From Marixanthotalea marina (lineage in GTDB: Bacteria; Bacteroidota; Bacteroidia; Flavobacteriales; Flavobacteriaceae), in the NCBI GenBank assembly GCA_018883545.1, contig JAHLEH010000009.1:1-64000 (forward strand): a stretch of DNA of 64,000 nt. Direction: 5' to 3'. The notes below the pieces were generated by a model that made no database searches, was not told the DNA's origin, and worked only from the letters and a program-made list of their open reading frames with translations. Of the stretch, positions 17,715 to 25,788 are shown in pieces. Each line of letters opens with the position of its first letter. The stretch's first letter is position 1. The translations under genes and the position numbers were made by a program.

Positions 17715-18302
17715 TTAGTTTTTCAATAAATTATTAAGCTGGACATACTGCAACAAAACAATGGTTCTGGTGTCGATTATTTGTCCGCTATTCAACATAT
17801 CTACTGCCTCCTTAAAAGGAATTTCCAGAACCTCAATATCTTCATGTTCGCTATCCAATCCACCGCCTTCACCAACTTTCATGGCTTCGGTATATTCTCC
17901 AATAAAAAAATGCATTTTCTCTGTCATAACGCCTGGTGAAGAATATGCTTCGTAAACCTTTTTAACATTGGCTACCCGAAAACCTGTTTCCTCCTCAGTC
18001 TCTCTAATAATGCAAGTAATTGGGTCGTCTTCATCCAACATCCCTGCACAAACTTCCACCAACATACCATCTGCATTGCCATTCATATAAGTTGGCATTC
18101 TAAATTGTTTGGTAAGGATAATCGTTTGTTTTTCTTTATTGTACAACAAAATGCCAGCACCATCGCCTCTATTGTAAACTTCGCGAGCCAGAGTAACCCA
18201 CTTTCCGTTTCTTAATTGAAAATCGAAAATTATTTTCTTCAAAATGTAATAATTATCTGAAAGGAGTTTACTGATAATGTTCTTTAAACGCTTTGAAATC
18301 AT
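17715..18302 (-). CDS. nudK: NudK-like GDP-mannose pyrophosphatase (Nudix)
   Basis: The 195-residue Nudix hydrolase has the Nudix helix GMLDEDDPITCIIRETEEET, which keeps RE-x-x-EE but has Asp in the first acidic position, as in NudK-type boxes. The segment after it (YEAYSSPGVMTEKMHFFIGEY) matches the NudK/ADP-ribose pyrophosphatase subgroup. It splits nucleotide sugars such as GDP-mannose, or possibly ADP-ribose. It is a monocistronic cytoplasmic enzyme. Confidence 0.8.
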   Translation of the reverse strand: MISKRLKNIISKLLSDNYYILKKIIFDFQLRNGKWVTLAREVYNRGDGAGILLYNKEKQTIILTKQFRMPTYMNGNADGMLVEVCAGMLDEDDPITCIIRETEEETGFRVANVKKVYEAYSSPGVMTEKMHFFIGEYTEAMKVGEGGGLDSEHEDIEVLEIPFKEAVDMLNSGQIIDTRTIVLLQYVQLNNLLKN

Positions 18303-18523
18303 ATATTAAAAATTCATTTGTTTATGCTTAGTAACAATTTCTATAAAAAATGTGAAATTAAAAATTTAATGCATCTAAAATATTTCAAATATCTAGTAGC
18401 TAGTTGATATTTTTCAATATATCGACAAAAAAACCAACCCTTACAATTATGTGGTTTATAGTTGTTTACTTAACAAAAAGCAGTATATTTGGTTAGCTAT
18501 TAACCCAAATCCGTTTAAAGTAC

Positions 18524-18754
18524 ATGCAAAACTGTGCCCAAATAAAAATTCCGTTATTGCTCTTACTGGAACAAATACAAATTGTTACAGTTTTAATCGT
18601 TGTGGTTATTTTCTTCGGTATCCTACTTATTTTAGGCGTTAGGAAATCCTACAAGCTCAAAAAGGAAAACGAAAAACTTGATGAAATAAGTGAAAAATTG
18701 GCCAAAGAAGAAAAAAAGTACACCGATTTTACTGATGGCCATATGTACCAATAA
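18524..18754 (+). CDS. Small single-span membrane protein with charged C-terminal helix
   Basis: The ORF of 76 codons has one strong membrane helix (residues about 18-42, VTVLIVVVIFFGILLILGV) followed by a charged, coiled-coil-like tail (KLKKENEKLDEISEKLAKEE) and the ending YTDFTDGHMYQ. It resembles small conserved flavobacterial proteins. The first 14 residues look unlike the rest, so translation may really begin nearer EQIQIV, possibly at a non-ATG codon. A terminator follows 6 bases after the stop. Function unknown. Confidence 0.65.
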   Translation: MQNCAQIKIPLLLLLEQIQIVTVLIVVVIFFGILLILGVRKSYKLKKENEKLDEISEKLAKEEKKYTDFTDGHMYQ

Positions 18755-18760
18755 CAAACA

Positions 18761-18788
18761 AAAAAAGCCTGCTAATGCAGGCTTTTTT
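18761..18788. terminator. Bidirectional terminator
   Basis: GCCTGC-TAAT-GCAGGC with six A before and six T after, between the small membrane protein gene (+) and ettA (-). Confidence 0.85.
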
Positions 18789-18798
18789 GTTTTCGAAA

Positions 18799-20490
18799 CT
18801 AACGCACTAGTTTTTTATATTTTATTCGTTTCGGCATTAAATCACCGCCTAAACGTTTCTTTTTATTTTCTTCGTATTCACTAAAACTACCTTCAAAGAA
18901 ATACACTTGTGAATTACCTTCAAAAGCTAAAATATGGGTGCAGATTCTATCCAAAAACCAACGGTCGTGACTAATAACCACAGCACAACCCGCAAAGTTT
19001 TCCAAACCTTCTTCCAAAGCTCTTAATGTGTTTACATCTAAATCGTTGGTCGGCTCATCCAAAAGCAAAACGTTTCCTTCTTCCTTAAGTGTCATGGCCA
19101 AATGTAAACGGTTACGCTCACCTCCAGACAACAATTTCACTTTTTTATTCTGTTCGCTACCCGAAAAATTAAAACGACTTAAATACGCTCGGGAATTTAC
19201 TTGCCTGCCTCCCATCATAATTAATTCTTGACCTTCACTAAAGTTTTCCCAAATGGATTTTTCTGGGTCTATATTAGCGTGTTTTTGGTCTACGTAAGCC
19301 AATTTAGCTGTGTCACCTACTTTAAATTCACCTTCATCTGGGGTTTCTTCCCCCATAATCATTCTGAAAATAGTGGTTTTACCGGCACCATTCGGACCAA
19401 TAACACCAACTATTCCGGCCTGTGGCAAGTTGAAGTTTAAATCTTCGTAAAGTAACTTATCGTCATAGCCTTTACTTACGCCAACAGCTTCAATAACATT
19501 AGTTCCTAATCTTGGGCCGTTAGGTATATATATTTCTAATTTTTCATCAAGCTGTTTTTGGTCTTGGCTCATTAACTTATCATAATTCTTTAAACGTGCC
19601 TTCTGTTTGGTTTGTCGACCTTTGGCTCCTTGACGCACCCATTCCAACTCACGTTCCAAGGTTTTTTGACGTTTGGAAGCCGATTTACTTTCTTGAGCCA
19701 ATCGTTTCGCTTTTTGATCTAACCAAGAGGAATAATTTCCTTTCCAAGGAATACCTTCACCTCGATCCAATTCCAATATCCAGCCAGCGACATTATCCAA
19801 GAAATACCTATCGTGGGTTACGGCTATAACGGTTCCTTTATAGTTGGCTAAATGTTGTTCCAACCAATGTACCGACTCAGCATCTAAGTGGTTTGTAGGT
19901 TCATCTAACAACAACACGTCTGGCTCTTGAAGTAATAATCTGCACAAAGCGACACGGCGTCGTTCACCACCAGACAAAACACTTATCTTTTTATCGCCTT
20001 CAGGTGTACGCAAGGCATCCATGGCGATTTCTAATTTTGTGTCCAATTCCCAAGCATTGGCCGCATCAATCTGATCTTGAAGCTCGGCTTGCCTGTTCAT
20101 GAGTTTTTCCATCTTATCTGGGTTGGAGTATACTTCCTCCAAGCCAAACATATCGTTTATTTTATTGTATTCATCTAAGATAGCAACCGTTTCGGCAGCC
20201 CCTTCACGAACGACTTCCATAACGGTTTTATTCTCATCCAACTTTGGTTCTTGCTCTAAATAACCAACTGTATAATTAGGCAAAAAGATAATATCGCCTT
20301 GATAGTTTTTATCAACACCCGCAATGATTTTAAGCAAAGTTGATTTACCAGACCCGTTAAGCCCTAGAATGCCTATTTTGGCACCATAGAAAAAACTGAG
20401 GTGTATATTTTTTAAAACTGGTGTATTGGCACCTTGAAATGTCTTGGTTAAACCAGACATTGAAAAGATTACTTTTCTATCGTCACTCAT
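18799..20490 (-). CDS. ettA: Energy-dependent translational throttle protein EttA (ABC-F ATPase)
   Basis: The 563-residue ABC-F protein has two ATPase domains and no membrane segment. Walker A motifs GLNGSGKS (about 42) and GPNGAGKT (about 343), signatures LSGGERRR and LSGGERNR, and Walker B LLLDEPTNHLDAE and LLLDEPTNDLDV are present. The linker between them is charged and Arg/Lys-rich (residues about 245-300). The length and arm pattern match EttA, which binds the ribosomal E site and gates the first peptide bond according to ATP/ADP level. It is likely a single gene with its own terminator. Confidence 0.95.
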   Translation of the reverse strand: MSDDRKVIFSMSGLTKTFQGANTPVLKNIHLSFFYGAKIGILGLNGSGKSTLLKIIAGVDKNYQGDIIFLPNYTVGYLEQEPKLDENKTVMEVVREGAAETVAILDEYNKINDMFGLEEVYSNPDKMEKLMNRQAELQDQIDAANAWELDTKLEIAMDALRTPEGDKKISVLSGGERRRVALCRLLLQEPDVLLLDEPTNHLDAESVHWLEQHLANYKGTVIAVTHDRYFLDNVAGWILELDRGEGIPWKGNYSSWLDQKAKRLAQESKSASKRQKTLERELEWVRQGAKGRQTKQKARLKNYDKLMSQDQKQLDEKLEIYIPNGPRLGTNVIEAVGVSKGYDDKLLYEDLNFNLPQAGIVGVIGPNGAGKTTIFRMIMGEETPDEGEFKVGDTAKLAYVDQKHANIDPEKSIWENFSEGQELIMMGGRQVNSRAYLSRFNFSGSEQNKKVKLLSGGERNRLHLAMTLKEEGNVLLLDEPTNDLDVNTLRALEEGLENFAGCAVVISHDRWFLDRICTHILAFEGNSQVYFFEGSFSEYEENKKKRLGGDLMPKRIKYKKLVR

Positions 20491-20521
20491 ATAAACTATT
20501 TGTTTTTATTTTACTGAAGAA

Positions 20522-20698
20522 TTAAACCCTCCCTTTTAACGCATTAAAAACCCAAGCAATAGCAAAAAACCCAAACCCTACAGCGGCAAAGCCCCAACCG
20601 GCAACATCATCGTATTTAAAGGCACCAAGACCTATTAAAAGTAATCCTACCAGAATCATTATTGTCGTTGCCCAAGCGAGGACTGTATTTTTGTTCAT
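20522..20698 (-). CDS. CAL67264-type small membrane protein
   Basis: The 58-residue protein has two membrane helices (about 5-25 and 33-52) separated by KYDDVAGW, ending FNALKGRV. It resembles a flavobacterial family named after a Gramella protein. I chose the Met of MNKNTVLAW; an upstream in-frame ATG at 20710 adds only MIMA. It lies 31 bases downstream of the ettA start end on the same strand and could lead into ettA. Function unknown. Confidence 0.75.
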   Translation of the reverse strand: MNKNTVLAWATTIMILVGLLLIGLGAFKYDDVAGWGFAAVGFGFFAIAWVFNALKGRV

Positions 20699-20754
20699 TG
20701 CCATAATCAAGTTAATTAAAGTTTAAGAGGTACAAATATCGCATTTTTTAAACA

Positions 20755-20785
20755 AAAAAAGCATCCAAGTTTTTGGATGCTTTTA
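20755..20785 (-). terminator. Orphan terminator-like hairpin between divergent genes
   Basis: AGCATCCAA-GTTT-TTGGATGCT is flanked by seven A on the left, giving a U7 run in minus-strand RNA. It stands upstream of the small membrane protein gene, not after any recognised minus-strand gene. It could end a short RNA or act as an attenuator. Confidence 0.55.
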
Positions 20786-20931
20786 ATCTTTAAACTAAAA
20801 AAAGGTTATTGAACTTAAATTTTAAACACAAGAACGATTTTTCTTAATGTTTTATAAATTTAATATTCAAATAATATATTTTTCATAAAAATTTTATAAT
20901 AAGAATTAATTTACAAATTAATTATAAATGT

Positions 20932-21621
20932 ATGTATATAAATTTAAATCCGAAATATGTTTTCAAATCTTTAATTCTGATAATTATATTTTTATTAATG
21001 GCCAATATTTTCTCTGTTGTCACTAAATTAAATTACTTATTTAATTACGATTATCAAAATTATATAAATTATTTATCCTACTTGTTTGACTTTAATGATG
21101 AGAAAAATATTCCGACAATGTTTTCTTCTTTCATTTTATTTTTCAGCGCTATGCTGCTAGGGCTATTAGGCATTAAGGACAAAAATGTAAAATACAGCCC
21201 TTGGTTTGGGTTGGCTGCCATATTTACATTTTTATCTATTGATGAAATGATAGGACTTCATGAACATTTAGTTTCTGTTGTTAAAATGGTTATTCCTACA
21301 AGTGGCATATTTTATTATGCTTGGATAATTCCCTATGGCATAGCCTTAATTATACTATTTGCAGTTTATTACAGGTTTTTGTTTAAACTACCACGAAAAA
21401 TCCTATATCTGTTTATACTTTCTGGAATTATATTCGTATTTGGAGCTATTGTAATTGAATCTTTTGAAGGATGGGAAGATGAACTTCACGGTCAAAGAAC
21501 TTTAAGATATTGTTTGATGTATACCTTTGAGGAAACTTTAGAAATGTTAGGTGTTAGTTTATTTATTTATTCCATTTTATCTTATTCTTCTTTTTCTTTT
21601 AAAATTGAAACCAAAGATTAA
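20932..21621 (+). CDS. Polytopic membrane protein with conserved-looking Asp/Glu/His motifs
   Basis: The 229-residue protein has about five or six membrane helices and is not assigned to a named family. Charged residues stand in or beside the helices: S-I-D104-E105-x4-L-H110-E111-H112, then E176 and E179 in IESFEGWEDELH, and E200-E201-x-L-E204 in FEETLEMLG. Repeated acidic/His patterns of this kind can bind metals in membrane enzymes, but that is inference. The gene is more AT-rich than its neighbours and stands alone with its own terminator. I see no partner gene. Confidence 0.75.
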   Translation: MYINLNPKYVFKSLILIIIFLLMANIFSVVTKLNYLFNYDYQNYINYLSYLFDFNDEKNIPTMFSSFILFFSAMLLGLLGIKDKNVKYSPWFGLAAIFTFLSIDEMIGLHEHLVSVVKMVIPTSGIFYYAWIIPYGIALIILFAVYYRFLFKLPRKILYLFILSGIIFVFGAIVIESFEGWEDELHGQRTLRYCLMYTFEETLEMLGVSLFIYSILSYSSFSFKIETKD

Positions 21622-21644
21622 ATTTATATAAAATTATAAAACAT

Positions 21645-21678
21645 AAAAAAGAGCAGTCAATATTGGCTGCTCTTTTTT
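21645..21678. terminator. Bidirectional terminator
   Basis: AAAAAAGAGCAG ... CTGCTCTTTTTT with a short TCAATATTGG centre, between the membrane protein gene (+) and the pirin gene (-). Confidence 0.8.
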
Positions 21679-21682
21679 ATGA

Positions 21683-22405
21683 TTAAAACTCCATCGGCAC
21701 TTCTATAAACAATAAACTAGTATCGTTTTGGGTTTTAATTTCAAACGAATCGGTTTCGTAAACACCAATAGCATCTCTGGTACCTAAAGTTGTTTCATTT
21801 ATTACCACTTCACCATGAATGGTCATCACATATACCCCATGATCGGTGCTTTTCAATTTATAGTTAAATGCTTCTCCATTATCCAAATCAATTCGCGATA
21901 TGATGGCATCTTGATGGATTTTTAAACTTCCTTCATAATCTTCATCAATAGATGTAACCAAAGTTTGAAGTTTATTTTTCCTTTCGTTAGCATCAAAACG
22001 TTTCTGGTCGTAACGGGGTTTAACATGTTGCTTATTGGGCATGATCCATATTTGAAATAAACTTAAATGTTCATCTACCGACCCATTTATTTCTGAATGG
22101 TGCACACCTGTACCGGCCGACATCACCTGAACTTCACCGGGCTTAACAGGTTTCCAATCATCAGCCATGTTATCTTTATGTTTTAAAACCCCTTTAAGCG
22201 GAATGGTAATAATTTCCATGTTATCGTGTGGATGTGTACCAAAACCCATTTTAGGAGCAATAACGTCATCATTTAAAACACGTAAGGCACCAAAATGTAT
22301 TTTTTCTGGATTGTAAAAACCCGCAAAACTAAAAGAGTGATTTGCCTGTAACCAACCGTGGTTTGCAAACCCTCTATTATCTGCTTTATGAACTACTGTT
22401 TTCAT
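21683..22405 (-). CDS. Pirin-family cupin (quercetinase-like)
   Basis: The 240-residue bicupin has the pirin iron site intact: H58 and H60 (THPHDN), H103 (VHHSE) and E105, with the same spacing as human pirin His56/His58/His101/Glu103. Bacterial relatives such as YhhW have quercetin 2,3-dioxygenase activity; others respond to redox or bind partners. It is last in the operon FMN reductase-MarR-pirin, 21 bases after the MarR gene. The operon content points to a response to quinones, flavonoids or other electrophiles. Confidence 0.9.
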   Translation of the reverse strand: MKTVVHKADNRGFANHGWLQANHSFSFAGFYNPEKIHFGALRVLNDDVIAPKMGFGTHPHDNMEIITIPLKGVLKHKDNMADDWKPVKPGEVQVMSAGTGVHHSEINGSVDEHLSLFQIWIMPNKQHVKPRYDQKRFDANERKNKLQTLVTSIDEDYEGSLKIHQDAIISRIDLDNGEAFNYKLKSTDHGVYVMTIHGEVVINETTLGTRDAIGVYETDSFEIKTQNDTSLLFIEVPMEF

Positions 22406-22426
22406 TTTTTTATCCTTTCTTTAAAA

Positions 22427-22864
22427 TTATCGCATTTTATCTAACAAATTGCTTAACTGCTCGGCTTCTACTTCAGTTAAATTTTGAAGTAAACTTTTGT
22501 TGAAATCATTTGGAATGGAAGCCAATAAATCTTTACCTTCTTTGGTAATGGCTATCTTTACCACACGCCTGTCTCCTGGACACGGCAACCTTTCAATATA
22601 TTTTTTAGCGCACAATTTATCCATTAAACGGGTGGCGTTAGGTGAACGCTCTATCATCCTATCTTTAATGACTTGTACGTTTAATGGTTCTTTGGCGCCT
22701 CTTAATATTCTTAAAATGTTGAACTGCTGCGGCGAAATGCCATAAGATTTAAAAAAGTCGTTCTGATAACTGTTAATCCAATTGGCCGTATAGAGTATGT
22801 TTATTAAAGCCTTGACTTTATTATTATCGAATTTTGAATGAATATCTTTTGCTAAATCTCCCAT
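22427..22864 (-). CDS. MarR-family transcriptional regulator
   Basis: The 145-residue winged-helix protein has a recognition helix region in KDRMIERSPNATRLMDKL and a wing in RLPCPGDRRVVKIAITKEG, both typical of MarR. A Cys in the wing (PCPGDRR) could sense thiol stress, but this is speculative. It lies between a flavin reductase gene and a pirin gene on the minus strand, so it is probably autoregulatory. The perfect palindrome at 23496-23513, over the -33 element of the operon, is the obvious candidate operator. Confidence 0.92.
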   Translation of the reverse strand: MGDLAKDIHSKFDNNKVKALINILYTANWINSYQNDFFKSYGISPQQFNILRILRGAKEPLNVQVIKDRMIERSPNATRLMDKLCAKKYIERLPCPGDRRVVKIAITKEGKDLLASIPNDFNKSLLQNLTEVEAEQLSNLLDKMR

Positions 22865-22890
22865 TTTAACTGATTAAATTAATCATTATT

Positions 22891-23457
22891 TCAAGCAACT
22901 TCTTTTGATAAATCGGCTTCGGAAACTGCTTTTTCAAATTTTCCAATAGATGTTTTCAGTTTTTCATCCAACTCTTTATCAGTTATCTTTCCATTTTCAA
23001 AGTTTTTACCAAAAAAAGGCAATGAAAACACATCTACAATTTCCGCATCATGGTAAGGAAACCTATTCTTTGCAATTTCCAACACCGAAGCACCTCCTCT
23101 ACCTCCTGGAGCAGTTGCCATTAACAGCATCGGCTTACCATAAAACGTTTTTCCTTCAATTCTAGACATCCAATCAAACAAATTCTTGAAAGCTGTTGAG
23201 TAGGCCCCATTGTGCTCTGCAAGCGAGAGCAAAATACCATCAGATTTTTTAATGGCTTCTAAAAATCTATGGGCATTATCTGGTATTCCTTGACTATTTT
23301 CTAAGTCAATTCCATAAATAGGCAGACCAAAATCATTTATATCTAAAATAGTAACATTAGCTTCTGTTATTAAACTTGAGGCATATGTTACCAATTCTTT
23401 GTTTATTGAGTTTTTACTGTTACTTCCTGCAAAGGCTATTATATTTTTCATCTTCAT
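22891..23457 (-). CDS. NAD(P)H-dependent FMN reductase
   Basis: The 188-residue flavodoxin-fold protein has the phosphate loop AGSNSKNSINKEL near the N terminus and ATAPGGRGGASVL in the nicotinamide/flavin region, as in the FMN_red family (quinone or azo reductases, chromate reductase-like). It is first in the operon with MarR and pirin (26-base spacing) and is cytoplasmic. The start follows a promoter at 23475-23505. Two-electron reduction of quinones is a likely role given the context. Confidence 0.88.
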   Translation of the reverse strand: MKMKNIIAFAGSNSKNSINKELVTYASSLITEANVTILDINDFGLPIYGIDLENSQGIPDNAHRFLEAIKKSDGILLSLAEHNGAYSTAFKNLFDWMSRIEGKTFYGKPMLLMATAPGGRGGASVLEIAKNRFPYHDAEIVDVFSLPFFGKNFENGKITDKELDEKLKTSIGKFEKAVSEADLSKEVA

Positions 23458-23474
23458 TGGTTTTTATTTAACTA

Positions 23475-23505
23475 CAAATATACATCAAATAAATTTATAT
23501 TCCAA
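23475..23505 (-). promoter_or_regulatory. Promoter of the FMN reductase-MarR-pirin operon
   Basis: On the minus strand, TTG (23505-23503), 20 bases, then TATATTTG (23482-23475) match the Bacteroidota consensus. Its -33 TTG sits at the exact centre of an 18-bp palindrome. Confidence 0.65.
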
Positions 23506-23513
23506 GGAATATA
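23496..23513. promoter_or_regulatory. Palindromic operator candidate for the MarR regulator
   Basis: TATATTCC-AA-GGAATATA is a perfect inverted repeat of two 8-base arms. A second overlapping dyad, GGAA-N5-TTCC, extends to 23518. The palindrome covers the -33 element of the operon that encodes a MarR protein, as expected for autorepression. Confidence 0.55.
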
Positions 23514-23597
23514 TTTCCATGTATTGTATTTTATGATAATATTAAGAAAACGCCTCTTTAATTATATTTAGAAACATGATTATTTAGAAGTAAAACC

Positions 23598-23605
23598 TAC
23601 TTTTG
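23598..23605 (+). promoter_or_regulatory. -7 element of the carboxylase beta gene
   Basis: TACTTTTG is an exact TAnnTTTG match 28 bases before the start codon at 23634. No good -33 TTG is seen at the expected distance. Confidence 0.45.
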
Positions 23606-23633
23606 TACTTTAGCAATAAATATTTGAAAACAA

Positions 23634-25262
23634 ATGGACATCGACTTCAATAAAAATGAAGACCACAATAAACTTTTGGTATCTGAACTCAACAACAGAC
23701 TGGCAAAAGTACATTTAGGCGGCGGTAAATCGGCTTTGGAAAAGCAACATAAAAAAGGTAAAATGACCGCCCATGAACGCATTAATTATTTATTGGATGC
23801 CAATTCCAAATGTATTGAAATAGCTGCTTTTGCAGGAGAAGACATGTACCAAGAACACGGCGGATGCCCTTCTGGCGGTGTGGTGGTTAAAATTGGTTAC
23901 ATAAAAGGAAAACAATGTATTGTGGTGGCCAATGATGCCTCGGTTAAAGCAGGCGCTTGGTTTCCCATCACGGCCAAAAAGAACCTACGGGCTCAAGAAA
24001 TTGCCATAGAAAATAACCTTCCAATCATTTATTTGGTTGATAGCGCCGGTGTTTATTTGCCGTTGCAAGACGAAATTTTTCCCGATAAAGAACATTTTGG
24101 TCGCATTTTCAGAAACAATGCTATTATGAGCAGTAAAGGCATCACCCAAATAGCTGCTGTTATGGGCAGTTGTGTGGCCGGTGGCGCCTATTTGCCTATT
24201 ATGAGTGATGAGGCCTTAATTGTTGATAAAACAGGTAGCATATTTTTGGCAGGCAGTTATTTGGTGAAAGCTGCCATTGGCGAAACCATAGATAATGAAA
24301 CACTTGGTGGTGCTACTACCCATTGTGAAATCTCAGGTGTTACTGATTATAAAGCAAAAGATGATGCCGATGCTTTAGATACCATTAAAAATATTATTGA
24401 TAAGATTGGTGATTACGAAAAAGCCGGTTTTAACAGAATAGAACCTGCCAAACCAAAAGAAAATCCGCAGGATATTTACGGTATTCTACCCAAAACCAGA
24501 GTGGAACAATACGATATGTACGAAATCATAAAACGTTTGGTGGACAATTCCGAATTTGAGGAATACAAAGCGGGTTACGGACAAACCATTATCACAGCCT
24601 ATGCTCGTATTAATGGCTGGGCCGTTGGTATTGTTGCCAATCAGCGTAAATTGGTTAAAACAAAAAAAGGCGAAATGCAATTTGGTGGCGTGATTTATAA
24701 TGATAGTGCCGATAAAGCCACCCGTTTTATTGCCAACTGTAACCAGAAAAAAATCCCCTTAGTATTCTTGCAGGATGTAACCGGATTTATGGTGGGTAGT
24801 AAAAGTGAACATAGCGGGATTATTAAAGATGGCGCCAAAATGGTGAATGCCGTGAGTAATTCTGTAGTACCAAAGTTTACTGTTATTATTGGCAATAGTT
24901 ACGGGGCAGGTAATTACGCCATGTGCGGCAAGGCTTACGACCCTAGATTGATTGTAGCCTGGCCTAGCGCCGAACTAGCAGTTATGAGCGGCAATAGTGC
25001 CGCCAAAGTGTTATTGCAAATTGAAAAAGCCTCTCTGGAAAAGAAAGGTGAAAAAATCACCCCTAAAAAAGAAGAAGAACTTTATAATAAAATAAAAAAT
25101 AAATACGATAAACAGGTATCCCCTTATTACGCTGCTGCACATATTTGGACTGACGCTATTATCGATCCACTAGACACAAGAAAATGGATTAGTATGGGCA
25201 TTGAAGCTGCGAATCACGCCCCAATTGAAAAACCTTTTAACATGGGCGTTTTACAAGTTTAA
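23634..25262 (+). CDS. Acyl-CoA carboxylase beta subunit, methylcrotonyl-CoA type
   Basis: The 542-residue carboxyltransferase has two crotonase-fold halves. The segment VDSAGVYLPLQDEIFPD followed by HFGRIFRN is characteristic of methylcrotonyl-CoA carboxylase beta; propionyl-CoA subunits differ there. Oxyanion glycines (GSCVAGGAYLP and GNSYGAGNYAMCG) are present. It transfers CO2 from carboxybiotin to 3-methylcrotonyl-CoA in leucine breakdown. No biotin carboxylase or biotin carrier gene is adjacent, so its partner must be encoded elsewhere. Geranyl-CoA or another acyl-CoA remains possible. Confidence 0.88.
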   Translation: MDIDFNKNEDHNKLLVSELNNRLAKVHLGGGKSALEKQHKKGKMTAHERINYLLDANSKCIEIAAFAGEDMYQEHGGCPSGGVVVKIGYIKGKQCIVVANDASVKAGAWFPITAKKNLRAQEIAIENNLPIIYLVDSAGVYLPLQDEIFPDKEHFGRIFRNNAIMSSKGITQIAAVMGSCVAGGAYLPIMSDEALIVDKTGSIFLAGSYLVKAAIGETIDNETLGGATTHCEISGVTDYKAKDDADALDTIKNIIDKIGDYEKAGFNRIEPAKPKENPQDIYGILPKTRVEQYDMYEIIKRLVDNSEFEEYKAGYGQTIITAYARINGWAVGIVANQRKLVKTKKGEMQFGGVIYNDSADKATRFIANCNQKKIPLVFLQDVTGFMVGSKSEHSGIIKDGAKMVNAVSNSVVPKFTVIIGNSYGAGNYAMCGKAYDPRLIVAWPSAELAVMSGNSAAKVLLQIEKASLEKKGEKITPKKEEELYNKIKNKYDKQVSPYYAAAHIWTDAIIDPLDTRKWISMGIEAANHAPIEKPFNMGVLQV

Positions 25263-25319
25263 TTTTCATTGTATTCAAATATTTTGTATCTTATGTATTG
25301 AAAATCAACAATTTCAATC

Positions 25320-25742
25320 ATGGAAACAATAAAATCACTTAACAAGTGGGCGAATAGTCATACCTATATCCCACTTGATTTACTCCGCGTAGCATTAGGA
25401 ATGTTTTTGTTCATTAAAGGCATATCTTTTATGTCTGACAGTGAAATGCTCATGTCGTTATTTAAGCCTATGCAAAATATGGCCGGCGGTATGATTATGG
25501 TTCATTATGTTGCTCCAGCACATTTTCTTGGTGGTATTTTAATTGCTTTTGGCTTGTTAACCAGATGGACTATCATTGCTCAAATTCCCATTTTAATTGG
25601 AGCTATTCTTATAAATTTTGTTGGAGAAATGAATACCAACAATTTAATATTAGCAATTATCATCTTAATAGTCTGTACTTTTTTCCTATTGTATGGTTCT
25701 GGTAAGCATTCATTGGATTATTACTTTAAAATGCAAAAGTAA
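25320..25742 (+). CDS. DoxX-family membrane protein
   Basis: The 140-residue protein has four hydrophobic helices and the DoxX pattern LDLLRVALGMFLFIKGISF near the N terminus and AHFLGGILIAFGLLTR in the middle. The role of DoxX proteins is poorly defined; some link to quinone or thiosulfate oxidation or to redox stress. It lies 57 bases after the carboxylase gene and is followed at once by a strong terminator. A second DoxX gene is at 43917. Confidence 0.85.
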   Translation: METIKSLNKWANSHTYIPLDLLRVALGMFLFIKGISFMSDSEMLMSLFKPMQNMAGGMIMVHYVAPAHFLGGILIAFGLLTRWTIIAQIPILIGAILINFVGEMNTNNLILAIIILIVCTFFLLYGSGKHSLDYYFKMQK

Positions 25743-25769
25743 AAAAGGGCGCAATTTGCGCCCTTTTTA
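25741..25769. terminator. Bidirectional terminator
   Basis: GGGCGCAA-T-TTGCGCCC with six A before and five T after, between the DoxX gene (+) and the copper-propeller gene (-). Confidence 0.88.
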
Positions 25770-25788
25770 TAACTTACTATTTTAGTTT

